Made by a program: the position numbers and the translations under genes. Under the pieces are notes generated by a model that did not search any database, was not told the origin of the DNA, and saw nothing but the letters and a program-made list of their open reading frames with translations. A stretch of 64,000 bases of DNA from Hallerella succinigenes (GTDB taxonomy: Bacteria; Fibrobacterota; Fibrobacteria; Fibrobacterales; Fibrobacteraceae), in contig NZ_PGEX01000001.1 of the NCBI RefSeq assembly GCF_002797675.1, positions 868,001 through 932,000 on the forward strand, given 5' to 3'. Shown here one piece after another: positions 52,339 through 61,380 of this stretch (position 1 is its first letter; each line of letters opens with the position of its first letter).

Positions 52339-53442
52339 TCAGCATTGCGAATCCATCACGATTTTCGCATTCGCTTTAAACGGAAGATCTTCGGCACGGG
52401 GCGTCGCCACAAAAACCTGGCACTGCTTTTCTCGTATCACGTCAGCAACTGCTCCACGGCGGCTTTTGTCGAGTTCGGCAAAGATATCGTCCAAGAGCAG
52501 TACCGGTTTGACGAGATGTGCGCTTGCAATATCCGAAGCGGCGAATCTTAAAGCGATTGTCGCGCTGCGGCACTGCCCCTGTGAACCGGAAGAGCGCATT
52601 TCATGATCGTGCAACGACAAAAGAAGATCGTCCTTGTGAGGCCCTGCGAGGGAAATTCCCTGCAAACGTTCGGCAATGTCGAGCGTGTCCATTTTTTCGA
52701 CAAAAGCTTCACGCAGCGCTTCTTCCGAAAAACCTTCCTGTGCCACGGAACTTTTGTAAGCGACCGAAACTTCATCGCCTTTGCCGGCGAGCATTTCGTA
52801 ATAGCGGCAAATGGCGGGAGCGATTTCTTGCACCAGTTCCAAGCGTTCCTTCCAAACAGAAACCGCAAGGTCTATCAGCTGTTGCGTGAGAACGGAAAAA
52901 AGTTCTTCCCCGCCGACCGCTTCGCCGAGCTTATTCTGTTTCAGCCATTGATTGCGTTCTGCAAGAATGCGACGGTAACGGCGAAGCAAGTCCGCATTCC
53001 GCACATGGCGAAAGCAGAGAAGTTCATCGAGGTAACGCCTGCGGATTTCGGGTGCCCCTCGTGCCATTTCCATATCGGCGGGCTGCATGATCACCGCAGG
53101 AATCGTTCCAAAAAAGGAACCGACACTTTTACAAAGGACGCCGTCCTTTTTGACCGTCGTCCCCTTGGTCCTGTGAACCGAAAGGGCGCGTTCATAAAGG
53201 CGATCCGCGCTTGACGATTCCGCAAGCTGCCCGCGTAAAATCAATTCCGGTTCATTCCAGCCGATTAAATCCGAAAGCGTATGCGTGCGAAAAGAATATC
53301 CTTCACAAAGCAAATGAATCGCTTCGAGCAAGGTCGTCTTTCCGATGCCATTTTTTCCGCAGATAACAGTAATCCCGTCGCCGAATTCCCAATGGCCTTC
53401 GTGCAAATTACGCAAGGAGAGCAGGGAGAGCGAACGGATCAT
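52339..53442 (-). CDS. recF: DNA replication and repair protein RecF
   Basis: The protein has 367 residues. Walker A is GKNGIGKTTLLEAI near 30-43; the ABC signature region is RSSGSQGQCRS near 285, and Walker B is PVLLLDDIFAELD near 318-330. It loads RecA at single-strand gaps with RecO and RecR. The gene lies 7 bp after a TetR gene in a run of envelope genes, not beside dnaA or dnaN as in many bacteria. Confidence 0.94.
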   Translation of the reverse strand: MIRSLSLLSLRNLHEGHWEFGDGITVICGKNGIGKTTLLEAIHLLCEGYSFRTHTLSDLIGWNEPELILRGQLAESSSADRLYERALSVHRTKGTTVKKDGVLCKSVGSFFGTIPAVIMQPADMEMARGAPEIRRRYLDELLCFRHVRNADLLRRYRRILAERNQWLKQNKLGEAVGGEELFSVLTQQLIDLAVSVWKERLELVQEIAPAICRYYEMLAGKGDEVSVAYKSSVAQEGFSEEALREAFVEKMDTLDIAERLQGISLAGPHKDDLLLSLHDHEMRSSGSQGQCRSATIALRFAASDIASAHLVKPVLLLDDIFAELDKSRRGAVADVIREKQCQVFVATPRAEDLPFKANAKIVMDSQC

Positions 53443-53449
53443 TTGGAAA

Positions 53450-54109
53450 TTACTTTGTCTTTAAAATGCCGTGAAGCACCAGGTCGTGGAACATGCCCTT
53501 GAAGAGTCCCACCTGAACACCATTCGAAGCAGCGATTTTAAACGAATAAGCATCCAAAACAGCCCCGTGGAAAGCGCACAAAATCGTATAGGCGACTGCG
53601 TTCACATTTTCTATCTGGAATTCGCCTGTCTTAATGCCATATTCTAATACTAGGCGAATGTAATTGTAAGCCGGAGTCAAAATGTTTTTTTTGTAGAAAT
53701 CAGAAAGTTCCGGGAAATTCGAAGCTTCTGCACTGATGAGTTTTGGAATGCCCGAAATCTTGCTTTCGCCGCCGACTGCGTTCCACCACTTTTCAATCAA
53801 AATGGAGACCAGGTCCTTGGCCGTTCCTGCATAATTGTTCAAAATCGAATCCGCATCGTAGAAGATAGGGCTCAGAGCCTTCATCACGACTTCTTGCAGA
53901 ATCGCTTCCTTGTTCTTGTAATACACATACAAGGTTCCCGGCGTCACACCGGCCTTGCGAGCGATTTGGCTCACCTTCGTAGCCGCAAAGCCCTGCTGTA
54001 CAAAAAGTTCCACCGCCGCATCCAAGATTTCTTGGGGGCGATCTTCTTTTTTACGCTGCCAGCGCGGACCGAACTTCGATGCGTTTTTTTCGATTTCTTC
54101 TGCCATCAT
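53450..54109 (-). CDS. TetR-family transcriptional regulator
   Basis: The protein has 219 residues. The helix-turn-helix is in ATKVSQIARKAGVTPGTLYVYYKNKEAIL (key part GVTPGTLYVYYKNKEA), near residues 47-69. The C-terminal ligand-binding part is helical with a hydrophobic core. It lies between a PorV-like barrel gene and recF on the same strand. It may respond to membrane-active compounds; ligand and targets are unknown. Confidence 0.9.
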   Translation of the reverse strand: MMAEEIEKNASKFGPRWQRKKEDRPQEILDAAVELFVQQGFAATKVSQIARKAGVTPGTLYVYYKNKEAILQEVVMKALSPIFYDADSILNNYAGTAKDLVSILIEKWWNAVGGESKISGIPKLISAEASNFPELSDFYKKNILTPAYNYIRLVLEYGIKTGEFQIENVNAVAYTILCAFHGAVLDAYSFKIAASNGVQVGLFKGMFHDLVLHGILKTK

Positions 54110-54141
54110 ATTTCAAAGTTAGTTTAATGAAGTCCCGTTCA

Positions 54142-55164
54142 TCATAGCCAACCGCGGAAACCGAAGCTCAACGGGTTCCAAAGTTCCGCCTGAGATTCAT
54201 AAACCAGAGCATAATCAATCTGGAAGAAGTACTTTCTCTTGCCCAAACGCAGACTGAATTTGTAACCCAAACCAAACGTGTAGTTGAATTCGTCAAAACC
54301 GCCACGCACAATCAAATTTTCAAGAGCTTCCCATTCCATACCAAAACGACCCGTCCAAATATGCCAATCCGGGTCAAAAACGAGGAGTGTATCCGCAACC
54401 TGGTAATCGAGCGCTTCCATCCAAACGGAAATCGGACGTTCTAAAAGTTTCGTATGGTAACCGAGACCGATCTGCAGAACCTTGGGGCGCACACCTTCGC
54501 TCTGCTCCACGGAATTGTCATTCGAAGCATTGCGAGTCCACTTTGCCGAAAGGTTCTTGCTAAAGCTCAAGTTGCGAATCACGACTGCAGTCGACCAATG
54601 TTCGTTCCATTCTCGATGCCAGCCAAGGTTCAAAACGACAGGGCTCTGGTAAGAATCCACGAGATCCGCATCTTCATAGTCGCCCGAAATATCCAGGTTG
54701 TCGTAGCTCATCGCCAAAGAAAAGCCGATACCGTCTTTACGGGTCAAACGATAACCGACGCCGATGTAAGTCGTCGTAAAGTAGGGCTGCGCACTGCCGA
54801 CCGTTTCATCATCGCTGTTGATGACTTCAAAGTCCAAATCGGTTCGGTACAAAACCGCAGCGCCAATGCCCATCCGTTTTCCCACCGAAGATTCAATGCC
54901 AAGCGATCCGCCCGCGCGATCGAGATCGCGCTTTTCCGCCGCAAGGGCGTATCCCACATTACTGCGGAACGCGAGAAGGGCCGGGTTAAAATACACCGAA
55001 GGCATTGCCGACGTATCTGCCGCACCGATGTTTCCACGTCCGAGTTCACGCCCACCGGTCGCCATACGTTCCACAAAACCGTCCATGCCGCCAAGAGCCG
55101 CCTTCTTATCGGCAAAAACACTCGCACAAGCCATCAAAAAAAAGAGTACAAATAAACGCTTCAT
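54142..55164 (-). CDS. PorV/UPF0164-type outer-membrane barrel protein
   Basis: The protein has 340 residues with a signal peptide (MKRLFVLFFLMACASVFA). The mature N-terminus has the PorV/PorQ-like pattern ATGGRELGRGNIGAAD, then SVYFNPALLAF, in which the Asn-Pro-Ala step is characteristic. Repeated barrel strands follow, and the end is LSFGFRGWL. PorV shuttles cargo in the type IX secretion system. The upstream gene encodes a protein with a FlgD-like C-terminal tail, so a secretion link is possible. One base separates the two genes. Confidence 0.75.
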   Translation of the reverse strand: MKRLFVLFFLMACASVFADKKAALGGMDGFVERMATGGRELGRGNIGAADTSAMPSVYFNPALLAFRSNVGYALAAEKRDLDRAGGSLGIESSVGKRMGIGAAVLYRTDLDFEVINSDDETVGSAQPYFTTTYIGVGYRLTRKDGIGFSLAMSYDNLDISGDYEDADLVDSYQSPVVLNLGWHREWNEHWSTAVVIRNLSFSKNLSAKWTRNASNDNSVEQSEGVRPKVLQIGLGYHTKLLERPISVWMEALDYQVADTLLVFDPDWHIWTGRFGMEWEALENLIVRGGFDEFNYTFGLGYKFSLRLGKRKYFFQIDYALVYESQAELWNPLSFGFRGWL

Positions 55165-55165
55165 C

Positions 55166-56758
55166 TTATTTGCCTCCTACGGTCATCACTTTGCCCCAAC
55201 CGACATGCCCGTGATTATCCTTCACGCGCACATAATAAATGCCCATCGCCACCGCATTGCCGGCGTTATCACGGCCATCCCAATAATCTTCCGTAGCAAG
55301 TGTGCTACGCGTTGCACTGGCCGCGCGTTCTGCATCCTTGACGATTGTGCGAACGCGACGCATATCGTAGCTAAAGACTTCAATCGTAATCTTTGAATTC
55401 TTGCTCACCTTGTAAGAAACCAAGGACTGGTTATCCGCACCGATGACCGAAGGAATCATGCGGATCGAACCCAAGTTATCCTTGAGGGCCGTCTGCTTCA
55501 TGATGTGCGTCCAGGTTTTTCCCGTGTCCGCCGAAACCGAAATGCCCGCACCATTCGTACAAGCGACAAGGCCCGTTATCTTGGCCGTCATCGGGAAGGC
55601 TGCGATGGACGTCACTTCTACGTTGCGATCGACCACGCCTGCGTTCAAGCCGTAAAGCCACTGGTTATCTTCATCGTCATACGGAATTGCACCGATACTG
55701 TCGAGTTTCAAAAGACCGCTTGCGCTTCCTTCCACCGCCTGAACCGAAAGGAATGCCCTGTCACCGATAAAGGCGACATCACTTGTCGTAAAGTCATTCT
55801 TGTCGTAAATATTCTTTTGAGCCTTGCCCGTGGTATCGCGAAACACGACTTCGGCAAAAGCCTTTCCATTATAAGAACGCCACAGTTTATCTTCCGTGCT
55901 GGACTTGCCACGCTTGCTCGTTTCCACAATGATCTGTTCCGGATTTCCACCGATCCAGACGCCTGTTACACGAGAAGTATCCAGGCCCTTCACGCCTGAA
56001 GCCTTGAGCTTAAAATTCGAAATGTCGAGCGTAAAAAGCCCACCCGCCGTCGCCAGATAAAAAGTTCCATCCAAAGAACGGGCCATGCCAAACACCGCCG
56101 GATTGTTCACCGTATCCACGACCGAAGAGGACTTCAAAGAATCGAGAGTCAAGCTCTTTTTGTTCACCACGAAATTCGAACGTTTCGGAGAGTTGATACC
56201 ACCGCTTACGTCTTCCTTCGCCACCCCGTAAATGCCGCGAGCCATCCACAAGACGCTCGATGTCGAATCGTACACAAAGGCGGAAATCGCATGAGACATT
56301 TCCGAAAGTTCCGGAAATTCCCCCTTCGGAGCCGGAAGAGGTTTTGCAGTCACAGCATTTGCCGTGCGAGCGCTAAAATAACCATAAGGAGCCAAATAGC
56401 CCGAATCGGTTTCCGCAATCAGCGGTACGACAAATCCGAGCTTGCCCGCATTTGCAAAAGGCGTGCGACGGTGTTCCGCCGTCACATCCGAAAAGACCCC
56501 ATCCTGTACCGGTGTCAGCGAATCCGGCAAAAGTTCCGTCGCCGTAATGGAATACGAAACCGTTCCCGAAGTCGGCGAAAGCGAAACGAGCGAAAGTCCG
56601 CTGCCCGCATTGCCACGGCTCACGACCCAGATCGAACCCGTCGTAGATGTAGGTCCTGCCGCATACGTGAAATTACTGACAAAGCTTTCCCCTTTAGCCG
56701 CAAACGCAGAGACGGCAAAAAGTCCAAGCTCAAGAATCGCTTTTTTCAAACGCTTCAT
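55166..56758 (-). CDS. Exported propeller-like protein with FlgD-like C-terminal domain
   Basis: The protein has 530 residues with a signal peptide ending near AFAAKG. The middle has repeats resembling a WD/sortilin-type beta-propeller (GMARSLDGTFYLATAGGLF, ISVSADTGKTWTHI). The last 90 residues have VEVFSYDMRRVRTIV-like strands, then DYWDGRDNAGNAVAMGIYYV and VGWGKVMTVGGK, typical of FlgD Ig-like tails found on secreted proteins. It probably crosses the outer membrane or stays on the surface. It lies between lolA and the porV-like gene. Confidence 0.75.
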   Translation of the reverse strand: MKRLKKAILELGLFAVSAFAAKGESFVSNFTYAAGPTSTTGSIWVVSRGNAGSGLSLVSLSPTSGTVSYSITATELLPDSLTPVQDGVFSDVTAEHRRTPFANAGKLGFVVPLIAETDSGYLAPYGYFSARTANAVTAKPLPAPKGEFPELSEMSHAISAFVYDSTSSVLWMARGIYGVAKEDVSGGINSPKRSNFVVNKKSLTLDSLKSSSVVDTVNNPAVFGMARSLDGTFYLATAGGLFTLDISNFKLKASGVKGLDTSRVTGVWIGGNPEQIIVETSKRGKSSTEDKLWRSYNGKAFAEVVFRDTTGKAQKNIYDKNDFTTSDVAFIGDRAFLSVQAVEGSASGLLKLDSIGAIPYDDEDNQWLYGLNAGVVDRNVEVTSIAAFPMTAKITGLVACTNGAGISVSADTGKTWTHIMKQTALKDNLGSIRMIPSVIGADNQSLVSYKVSKNSKITIEVFSYDMRRVRTIVKDAERAASATRSTLATEDYWDGRDNAGNAVAMGIYYVRVKDNHGHVGWGKVMTVGGK

Positions 56759-56766
56759 TTCCCCTC

Positions 56767-57399
56767 CTAGCGCATATCGATGACGTCGACGCCTTTTTCC
56801 GGTTTCAGAATAAAGTCTTCCTTGTTCACTTTATCTAAACGCTTCAAGTTCGAAACTTCATAAGTAGAGACATTTCCCAGGCGATCGACCGATACAAGGC
56901 GCAGCGGAGAAGCGTCTTTTGTCGAAAGCCAAACTTCCATTTCGGCAAAATCCTTGCCATATTTGGAAGCGTCCAAGGTAATCACGTTCGCCGACTTTTT
57001 TCCGATCTTGTCTTGCTTCATCGAAAGAGGCTTGCACTGGAGATACTTAAACAGGATCTCCGACGGGTGCATATTGCTTTCCATGTCTTCTAAAAGCTTG
57101 AGCAGGACCTGGCGCTGTTCCTGGTTCCACTGCCAAAAGTTCGTACCGTCGCAATAGATAGCCATTCCCTGGAGCTGCAAACGGAACATGTCTTTGCCGG
57201 TCACAAGCAAGTTCCCGCTCTGGTAACCGGTCTGCGGAGAGCCTGCATAATCCACGCGGATTTTAAAGTCAAAATTCCAGGCTTTGCCCGAATCGAACCA
57301 TTTTTTGGAAAGCGTCATGACGGAATCCGCCGGAGCAGCCAAAGCGTTTACGGCCAAAGCCGTGATCGCAGTCGTCAAAATTTTTTGGAAAAGTCCCAT
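56767..57399 (-). CDS. lolA: Outer-membrane lipoprotein carrier-like protein (LolA family)
   Basis: The protein has 210 residues with a signal peptide. The mature chain has the half-barrel pattern of LolA: MTLSKKWFDSGKAWNFDFKI, LLVTGKDMFRLQLQG, IYCDGTNFWQWN and a late VWLSTKDASPLRLVSVD. LolA ferries lipoproteins across the periplasm, which fits the many lipoproteins here. It heads a run of five same-strand genes with gaps of 1-32 bp. Confidence 0.85.
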   Translation of the reverse strand: MGLFQKILTTAITALAVNALAAPADSVMTLSKKWFDSGKAWNFDFKIRVDYAGSPQTGYQSGNLLVTGKDMFRLQLQGMAIYCDGTNFWQWNQEQRQVLLKLLEDMESNMHPSEILFKYLQCKPLSMKQDKIGKKSANVITLDASKYGKDFAEMEVWLSTKDASPLRLVSVDRLGNVSTYEVSNLKRLDKVNKEDFILKPEKGVDVIDMR

Positions 57400-57498
57400 A
57401 ATAGGCCTAATTTACAAAAAAGGGACCCCTACTTGATGGATTCTTTTCGTGCATATTTCTATTTTGAAGCCCAAATGAGTTTTTACGCAAAGGAAACT

Positions 57499-58599
57499 AT
57501 GATCAAGCACCTTAGCCTTTTTGTTCTTGCCGCAGCCACTGCATCTTTCGCAGTCGATGTTGAATTGCACGGCGAAATCGATGCCGATTACGCTTCTTAC
57601 TGGGATAAGGACTTTAGCCCGACCAACGCCGCGAACCAAGACATTAAGCTCGAATCCAAAGTGTTTCTCGACGAAAACGTCTCCGTGAGCATCCAGGGTC
57701 GCACCCACAGTAACTACGTCTCGGAAAACGGTACAGAAGCTTCCCAGGTGCGCCACGAAAACCGCGCAACCGCCATGGGTGACAAAGAAAACCGTTGGAC
57801 AGGATTTAACTTTGACGGAGTGTCTCTCGCATGGCAGTTCACCCCGCTCGCCCGCATCGTGTTCGGTGACCTCACCTACAATGCAGGTTCCTTCTCTTAT
57901 TACTACTGGCGCGACACCGAAGACTATGCGGTTATCCTCCGCGATCAGAGCATCCGCGGTATCGGCTTCGAAGTGGAAAACGGCAAGGCTTACATCGGCG
58001 CTACCGAAAACAACTCCCACTCGCTCGCCGCGTTCATCACCTATGGCTTCGACCTGATTTCCAAGACGGAAGAACGCTTCACGATTACCCCGAGCCTTGA
58101 CTGGGTCTTCGGCAAGGAAATCGGCCGTTCCTACACCTATGCTCTCGGTACCGAAATCCAGTACGCCAAGAGCAGCGACCTCTTCAGTTACGGTATCAAC
58201 GCGACCTGGGGTACACACCCGTACAAGGGTCACGGCGTCCACACCTTCCTCGTGGAACCGTCCTTCAACTACAAGTTCTTCAACATCGCAGCGTCTTACT
58301 ACCAGGCTCTCCTCGCCGAAAAGGATTCTTCCGTCGTCGACCAAACCTTCACCGAAGACGAACGCATGTTCTACATCGAACCGTCCTTGGATCTGCACAA
58401 GAAGTTCTCCATGGGCTTTACCTATGAATTCCACGATCCGAGTACGGAACAGCACAACGACAGTCGCCACTTCGTCGGCCCGTCCTTCTATCTCTACCCG
58501 ACCGTCGAAGCGGAAATCATCTTCTGGGCAGGTTACAATATCTGCAGTAAAGGTGCAAACCACTTCTCCATGGGGATGAGCGGACACGTCGAATTCTAA
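57499..58599 (+). CDS. Outer-membrane porin-like beta-barrel protein
   Basis: The start is placed at ATG 57499 because AAAGGA lies just upstream; longer frames have no site. The 366-residue protein has a signal peptide (MIKHLSLFVLAAATASFA). The mature part is rich in aromatic strand ends and Gly turns, e.g. VELHGEIDADYASYW and FSYYYWRDTEDYAVI, and ends with a terminal Phe (GHVEF), the usual signal for barrel insertion by BamA. It may be a porin. An OpgC-like gene follows after 7 bp. Confidence 0.75.
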   Translation: MIKHLSLFVLAAATASFAVDVELHGEIDADYASYWDKDFSPTNAANQDIKLESKVFLDENVSVSIQGRTHSNYVSENGTEASQVRHENRATAMGDKENRWTGFNFDGVSLAWQFTPLARIVFGDLTYNAGSFSYYYWRDTEDYAVILRDQSIRGIGFEVENGKAYIGATENNSHSLAAFITYGFDLISKTEERFTITPSLDWVFGKEIGRSYTYALGTEIQYAKSSDLFSYGINATWGTHPYKGHGVHTFLVEPSFNYKFFNIAASYYQALLAEKDSSVVDQTFTEDERMFYIEPSLDLHKKFSMGFTYEFHDPSTEQHNDSRHFVGPSFYLYPTVEAEIIFWAGYNICSKGANHFSMGMSGHVEF

Positions 58600-58606
58600 A
58601 CGACCC

Positions 58607-59656
58607 GTGGCACATTCAAAACGTATTCAAGCCCTTGATTCCATTCGAGGGCTTCTTTTATTACAGATGACGCTGGACCATTTCAGCGGACCGATCAGCC
58701 ATGCGCTGTACCAGAGTTTCGGCTTCTTCTCTGCTGCGGAAGGATTCTTCTTTCTTTCGGGATTTGTCGGCATGCTCGCCGTCATCAGCAAAACGGCGCG
58801 CGGCGAAGACACGAGCTGGATGCGAAAGCGCGCCTTTCGCATTTGGAAGTTCCACATCAGCTCGGTGATTTTCCTTGCCCTCACCGCGTTCTTGCTTCTT
58901 TCCAAGATTGCTCCTTTTTTCAAAGGTCTGTACGCACATCCGTTCAGCGGATCTGTTTTAATCGCAGCCCTCGCCTACCTGCCCGAATGGCTCGACGTAC
59001 TTCCGCTGTACTGTTTTCTTCTTCTTTTTGGATCGTTCGTCGTCCCCTGGATGACCCGAGGTCATTTGAAGCTCGCCTGGGGAATTTCTTTTGGCATTTG
59101 GACGCTGTCGCAAGGTCCACTCCGCGAATCGATTCTGCACGTTTTCCCCAGCTGGATGAATCCCGGATTTTTTGATCTTTTCTCGTGGCAATTCGTATAC
59201 TTTAGCGGAGCCGCCCTCAGTGCCATGTGGAAGCGTCCGAATTCCCCGCTGGCTTCGCCTTCGAAACTCCTCGACCATCTTTTCCCGATTGCCCTCGTCT
59301 TTTGCGTTTTCTGCTTTTTCTGGTCCCATGGCTTTTGGGGAATTCCCCAACCGAGCGAAATCCTGATTTCCAAGGCCCACGTCGGCATTCTGCGGTTTGC
59401 AAACTTTATCGCCTTCGTCTGCATCATTTCGTTTATCGTGCGTCATAGGCCCACCTGGCTCGACTTTAAGCCTTGCGCAATCTTAGGCCGTCACAGCCTT
59501 GAAGTCTATACAGCCCACACGATTTTCGTCTACCTGTGGATGGCAACGCCGAACGCGGTGCAGTACCACTTGCCGTACAACGTGACCGCACCTCTCTTGT
59601 GCTGCGTTCTCCTTCTTTTCATCGCAAAAGCTCTCGACAAAAAGCCGAGAGCTTAA
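58607..59656 (+). CDS. OpgC-like membrane acyltransferase
   Basis: The protein has 349 residues and about ten membrane helices; the start is GTG 58607. The N-terminus RIQALDSIRGLLLLQMTLDHF with His and GFFFLSGFVGMLAV matches the OpgC/acyltransferase-3 group, in which Arg and His near the membrane face are catalytic. LGRHSLEVYTAHTIF near the end is a second family block. It should add acyl or succinyl groups to periplasmic glucans or another glycan. It is coupled to the upstream porin-like gene. Confidence 0.82.
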   Translation: MAHSKRIQALDSIRGLLLLQMTLDHFSGPISHALYQSFGFFSAAEGFFFLSGFVGMLAVISKTARGEDTSWMRKRAFRIWKFHISSVIFLALTAFLLLSKIAPFFKGLYAHPFSGSVLIAALAYLPEWLDVLPLYCFLLLFGSFVVPWMTRGHLKLAWGISFGIWTLSQGPLRESILHVFPSWMNPGFFDLFSWQFVYFSGAALSAMWKRPNSPLASPSKLLDHLFPIALVFCVFCFFWSHGFWGIPQPSEILISKAHVGILRFANFIAFVCIISFIVRHRPTWLDFKPCAILGRHSLEVYTAHTIFVYLWMATPNAVQYHLPYNVTAPLLCCVLLLFIAKALDKKPRA

Positions 59657-59688
59657 AATTCCCCACCCATGTTGAAATTTTTGAAGGC

Positions 59689-61131
59689 TTAGAAGGCGAG
59701 CACAAAGCCCGTCACAAAAAGTCCCACACCGAGCACGCCGAATCCGAGAGCGACAATACCCTTCGTGTCGCCTGAATCGTTCAAGTCCTTATTCTGTTTC
59801 ACAAGCTTCTGCGTATCGGCGCTTTCAAAGGCGCTCTTCTCGTAAGCGGTCTTCTTGTCCGCCGCTTCGCTCCAATCGCTTTCCGCCAAGTACCAGAACA
59901 CGCCACCAGCGATTATCGGCACAATGGAGCTCCACAAAAGGCCACGGCCAATGTAGCGGCGGGAACGTTCGCGTTCATATTCACGCTGCATTTCCACAAC
60001 GCTTGAATTATCGACCGCTTCAAGTTCCACGTAAATCGGGTTCGGCATAAAGGCGCGGACTTCGACCGTGACAGCGGTATCCAGGTAGCCGATCTTGCGC
60101 ATGTAAACCGTTTTCGCGACCGACGGTTCCGTTTCAATCGCCACGTCCGTCAGGTATTTCGGCATCACGCTTTCCGTCGGCTGTTCATCGATATAAACTT
60201 CCACGCCGTCCGGGATCGTTGCCACGGTGAGCTTTGTCGTCGGGCGTTCCACGGCAATGTGAACCTTGTTCAAAGAATCCGCATTGATCTTCACCGTCTT
60301 CGATCCCCACCAGTCCACGTCCTTCAAACGCTTTTTGACCGAGAACGTGTACTTACCCGGCTTGATTTTTTGGACGGTATCCGGGGCAAACATTTCCAGG
60401 GGTTCGCCGTTGATAAAGAGTTCGCAACTGTCCGGGTAAGAGCTCACAAGGATATTCGCACCTCCTTCCGGATAGAGAGGCTCGTATTCCTCTTCATCCT
60501 CGGTATAGACAAAGTCCGAAAGCGAAAGATTCACCGGTTCCTTGTTTTCCAAGTTCGTCATGCGTTTAAAGTCAAGCTTGTAATACTTGATGTACTTCTG
60601 CTCCACAGGGATTGCAGCCTCTTTTGCAATCGAATCCTGCACTTCTTTCGCACGAATGGAATCTTCCTCCGCTTGGATTTTGGCTAAGGAGTCCGCTTCC
60701 GCCTGCTGTTCCTGTGCAAGGAGAGCCGTTTCGAAATCGTTTTCCGCTGCGGCTTGAGCCTTGGCCACCGAATCCGCCACACGCGCAGCTTCCGCAATCG
60801 AGTCGAGCCTTGCAAGAGAATCTTCGACCGCTTCCGCCGAATTGACGACCGCATAATTCGAAGACTCTTCCGCCGCATGTTCTACGGAATCCGAAGCCGT
60901 AGAATCCGGATCTATCTTGTCTAAGAGCGCTTCATCTGCCTTCTGGATTTCCGCCTTCTCTGCGGAATCAAGCGGCAACAGATAAACCGTATCTTTTTCA
61001 AGCTTTACAAACTTTGCATCCTGCTCCACGGAATCGGTGAGCAGAACAAAACGAACGGGCACATCACGCGCAAAGACGGCCACCGAAAGAATCATCAGCG
61101 ACGCAAAAAAGATTTTAAAGGACGACATCAT
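59689..61131 (-). CDS. PEGA-domain envelope protein
   Basis: The protein has 480 residues with a signal peptide (about residues 1-21). A long Ala/Glu/Asp/Ser-rich helical region (80-175) that may form a coiled coil follows. Two PEGA-type repeats come next: GGANILVSSYPDSCELFING near 225-244 and KLTVATIPDGVEVYIDEQP near 300. Two C-terminal helices (IGRGLLWSSIVPIIAGGVFW; GIVALGFGVLGVGLFVTGFV) are predicted to span the membrane. PEGA repeats are found in surface proteins and kinase-linked sensors. The function is unknown. Confidence 0.8.
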   Translation of the reverse strand: MMSSFKIFFASLMILSVAVFARDVPVRFVLLTDSVEQDAKFVKLEKDTVYLLPLDSAEKAEIQKADEALLDKIDPDSTASDSVEHAAEESSNYAVVNSAEAVEDSLARLDSIAEAARVADSVAKAQAAAENDFETALLAQEQQAEADSLAKIQAEEDSIRAKEVQDSIAKEAAIPVEQKYIKYYKLDFKRMTNLENKEPVNLSLSDFVYTEDEEEYEPLYPEGGANILVSSYPDSCELFINGEPLEMFAPDTVQKIKPGKYTFSVKKRLKDVDWWGSKTVKINADSLNKVHIAVERPTTKLTVATIPDGVEVYIDEQPTESVMPKYLTDVAIETEPSVAKTVYMRKIGYLDTAVTVEVRAFMPNPIYVELEAVDNSSVVEMQREYERERSRRYIGRGLLWSSIVPIIAGGVFWYLAESDWSEAADKKTAYEKSAFESADTQKLVKQNKDLNDSGDTKGIVALGFGVLGVGLFVTGFVLAF

Positions 61132-61197
61132 ACATCGTTAAAATAATTTAAATCGTAAAAAGGGGAACATCTATTCACCTTTATCCAGGAGATTCAG

Positions 61198-61362
61198 ATG
61201 AAAAAATATCATTGCACTGAATGCGGTTACATTTACGATCCCGCAGAAGGAGATCCGGAAGGCAACATCGAGCCGGGTATCGCCTTTGGACACTTGCCCG
61301 AGGATTGGGTTTGTCCCGTTTGCGGAACTGAAAAGAAAGACTTCGAAGTGGAAATCGACTAG
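61198..61362 (+). CDS. Rubredoxin
   Basis: This short gene of 54 codons has AGGAG upstream of its ATG. Four Cys bind one iron: Cys6 and Cys9 in CTECG, and Cys39 and Cys42 in [17 protein letters not shown] and the DWVCP strand are standard. It carries electrons, often to peroxide-removing enzymes in anaerobes. No partner oxidoreductase is adjacent. It converges on the rRNA methyltransferase gene. Confidence 0.97.
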   Translation: MKKYHCTECGYIYDPAEGDPEGNIEPGIAFGHLPEDWVCPVCGTEKKDFEVEID

Positions 61363-61380
61363 TCTCAAATTACAGACAAA

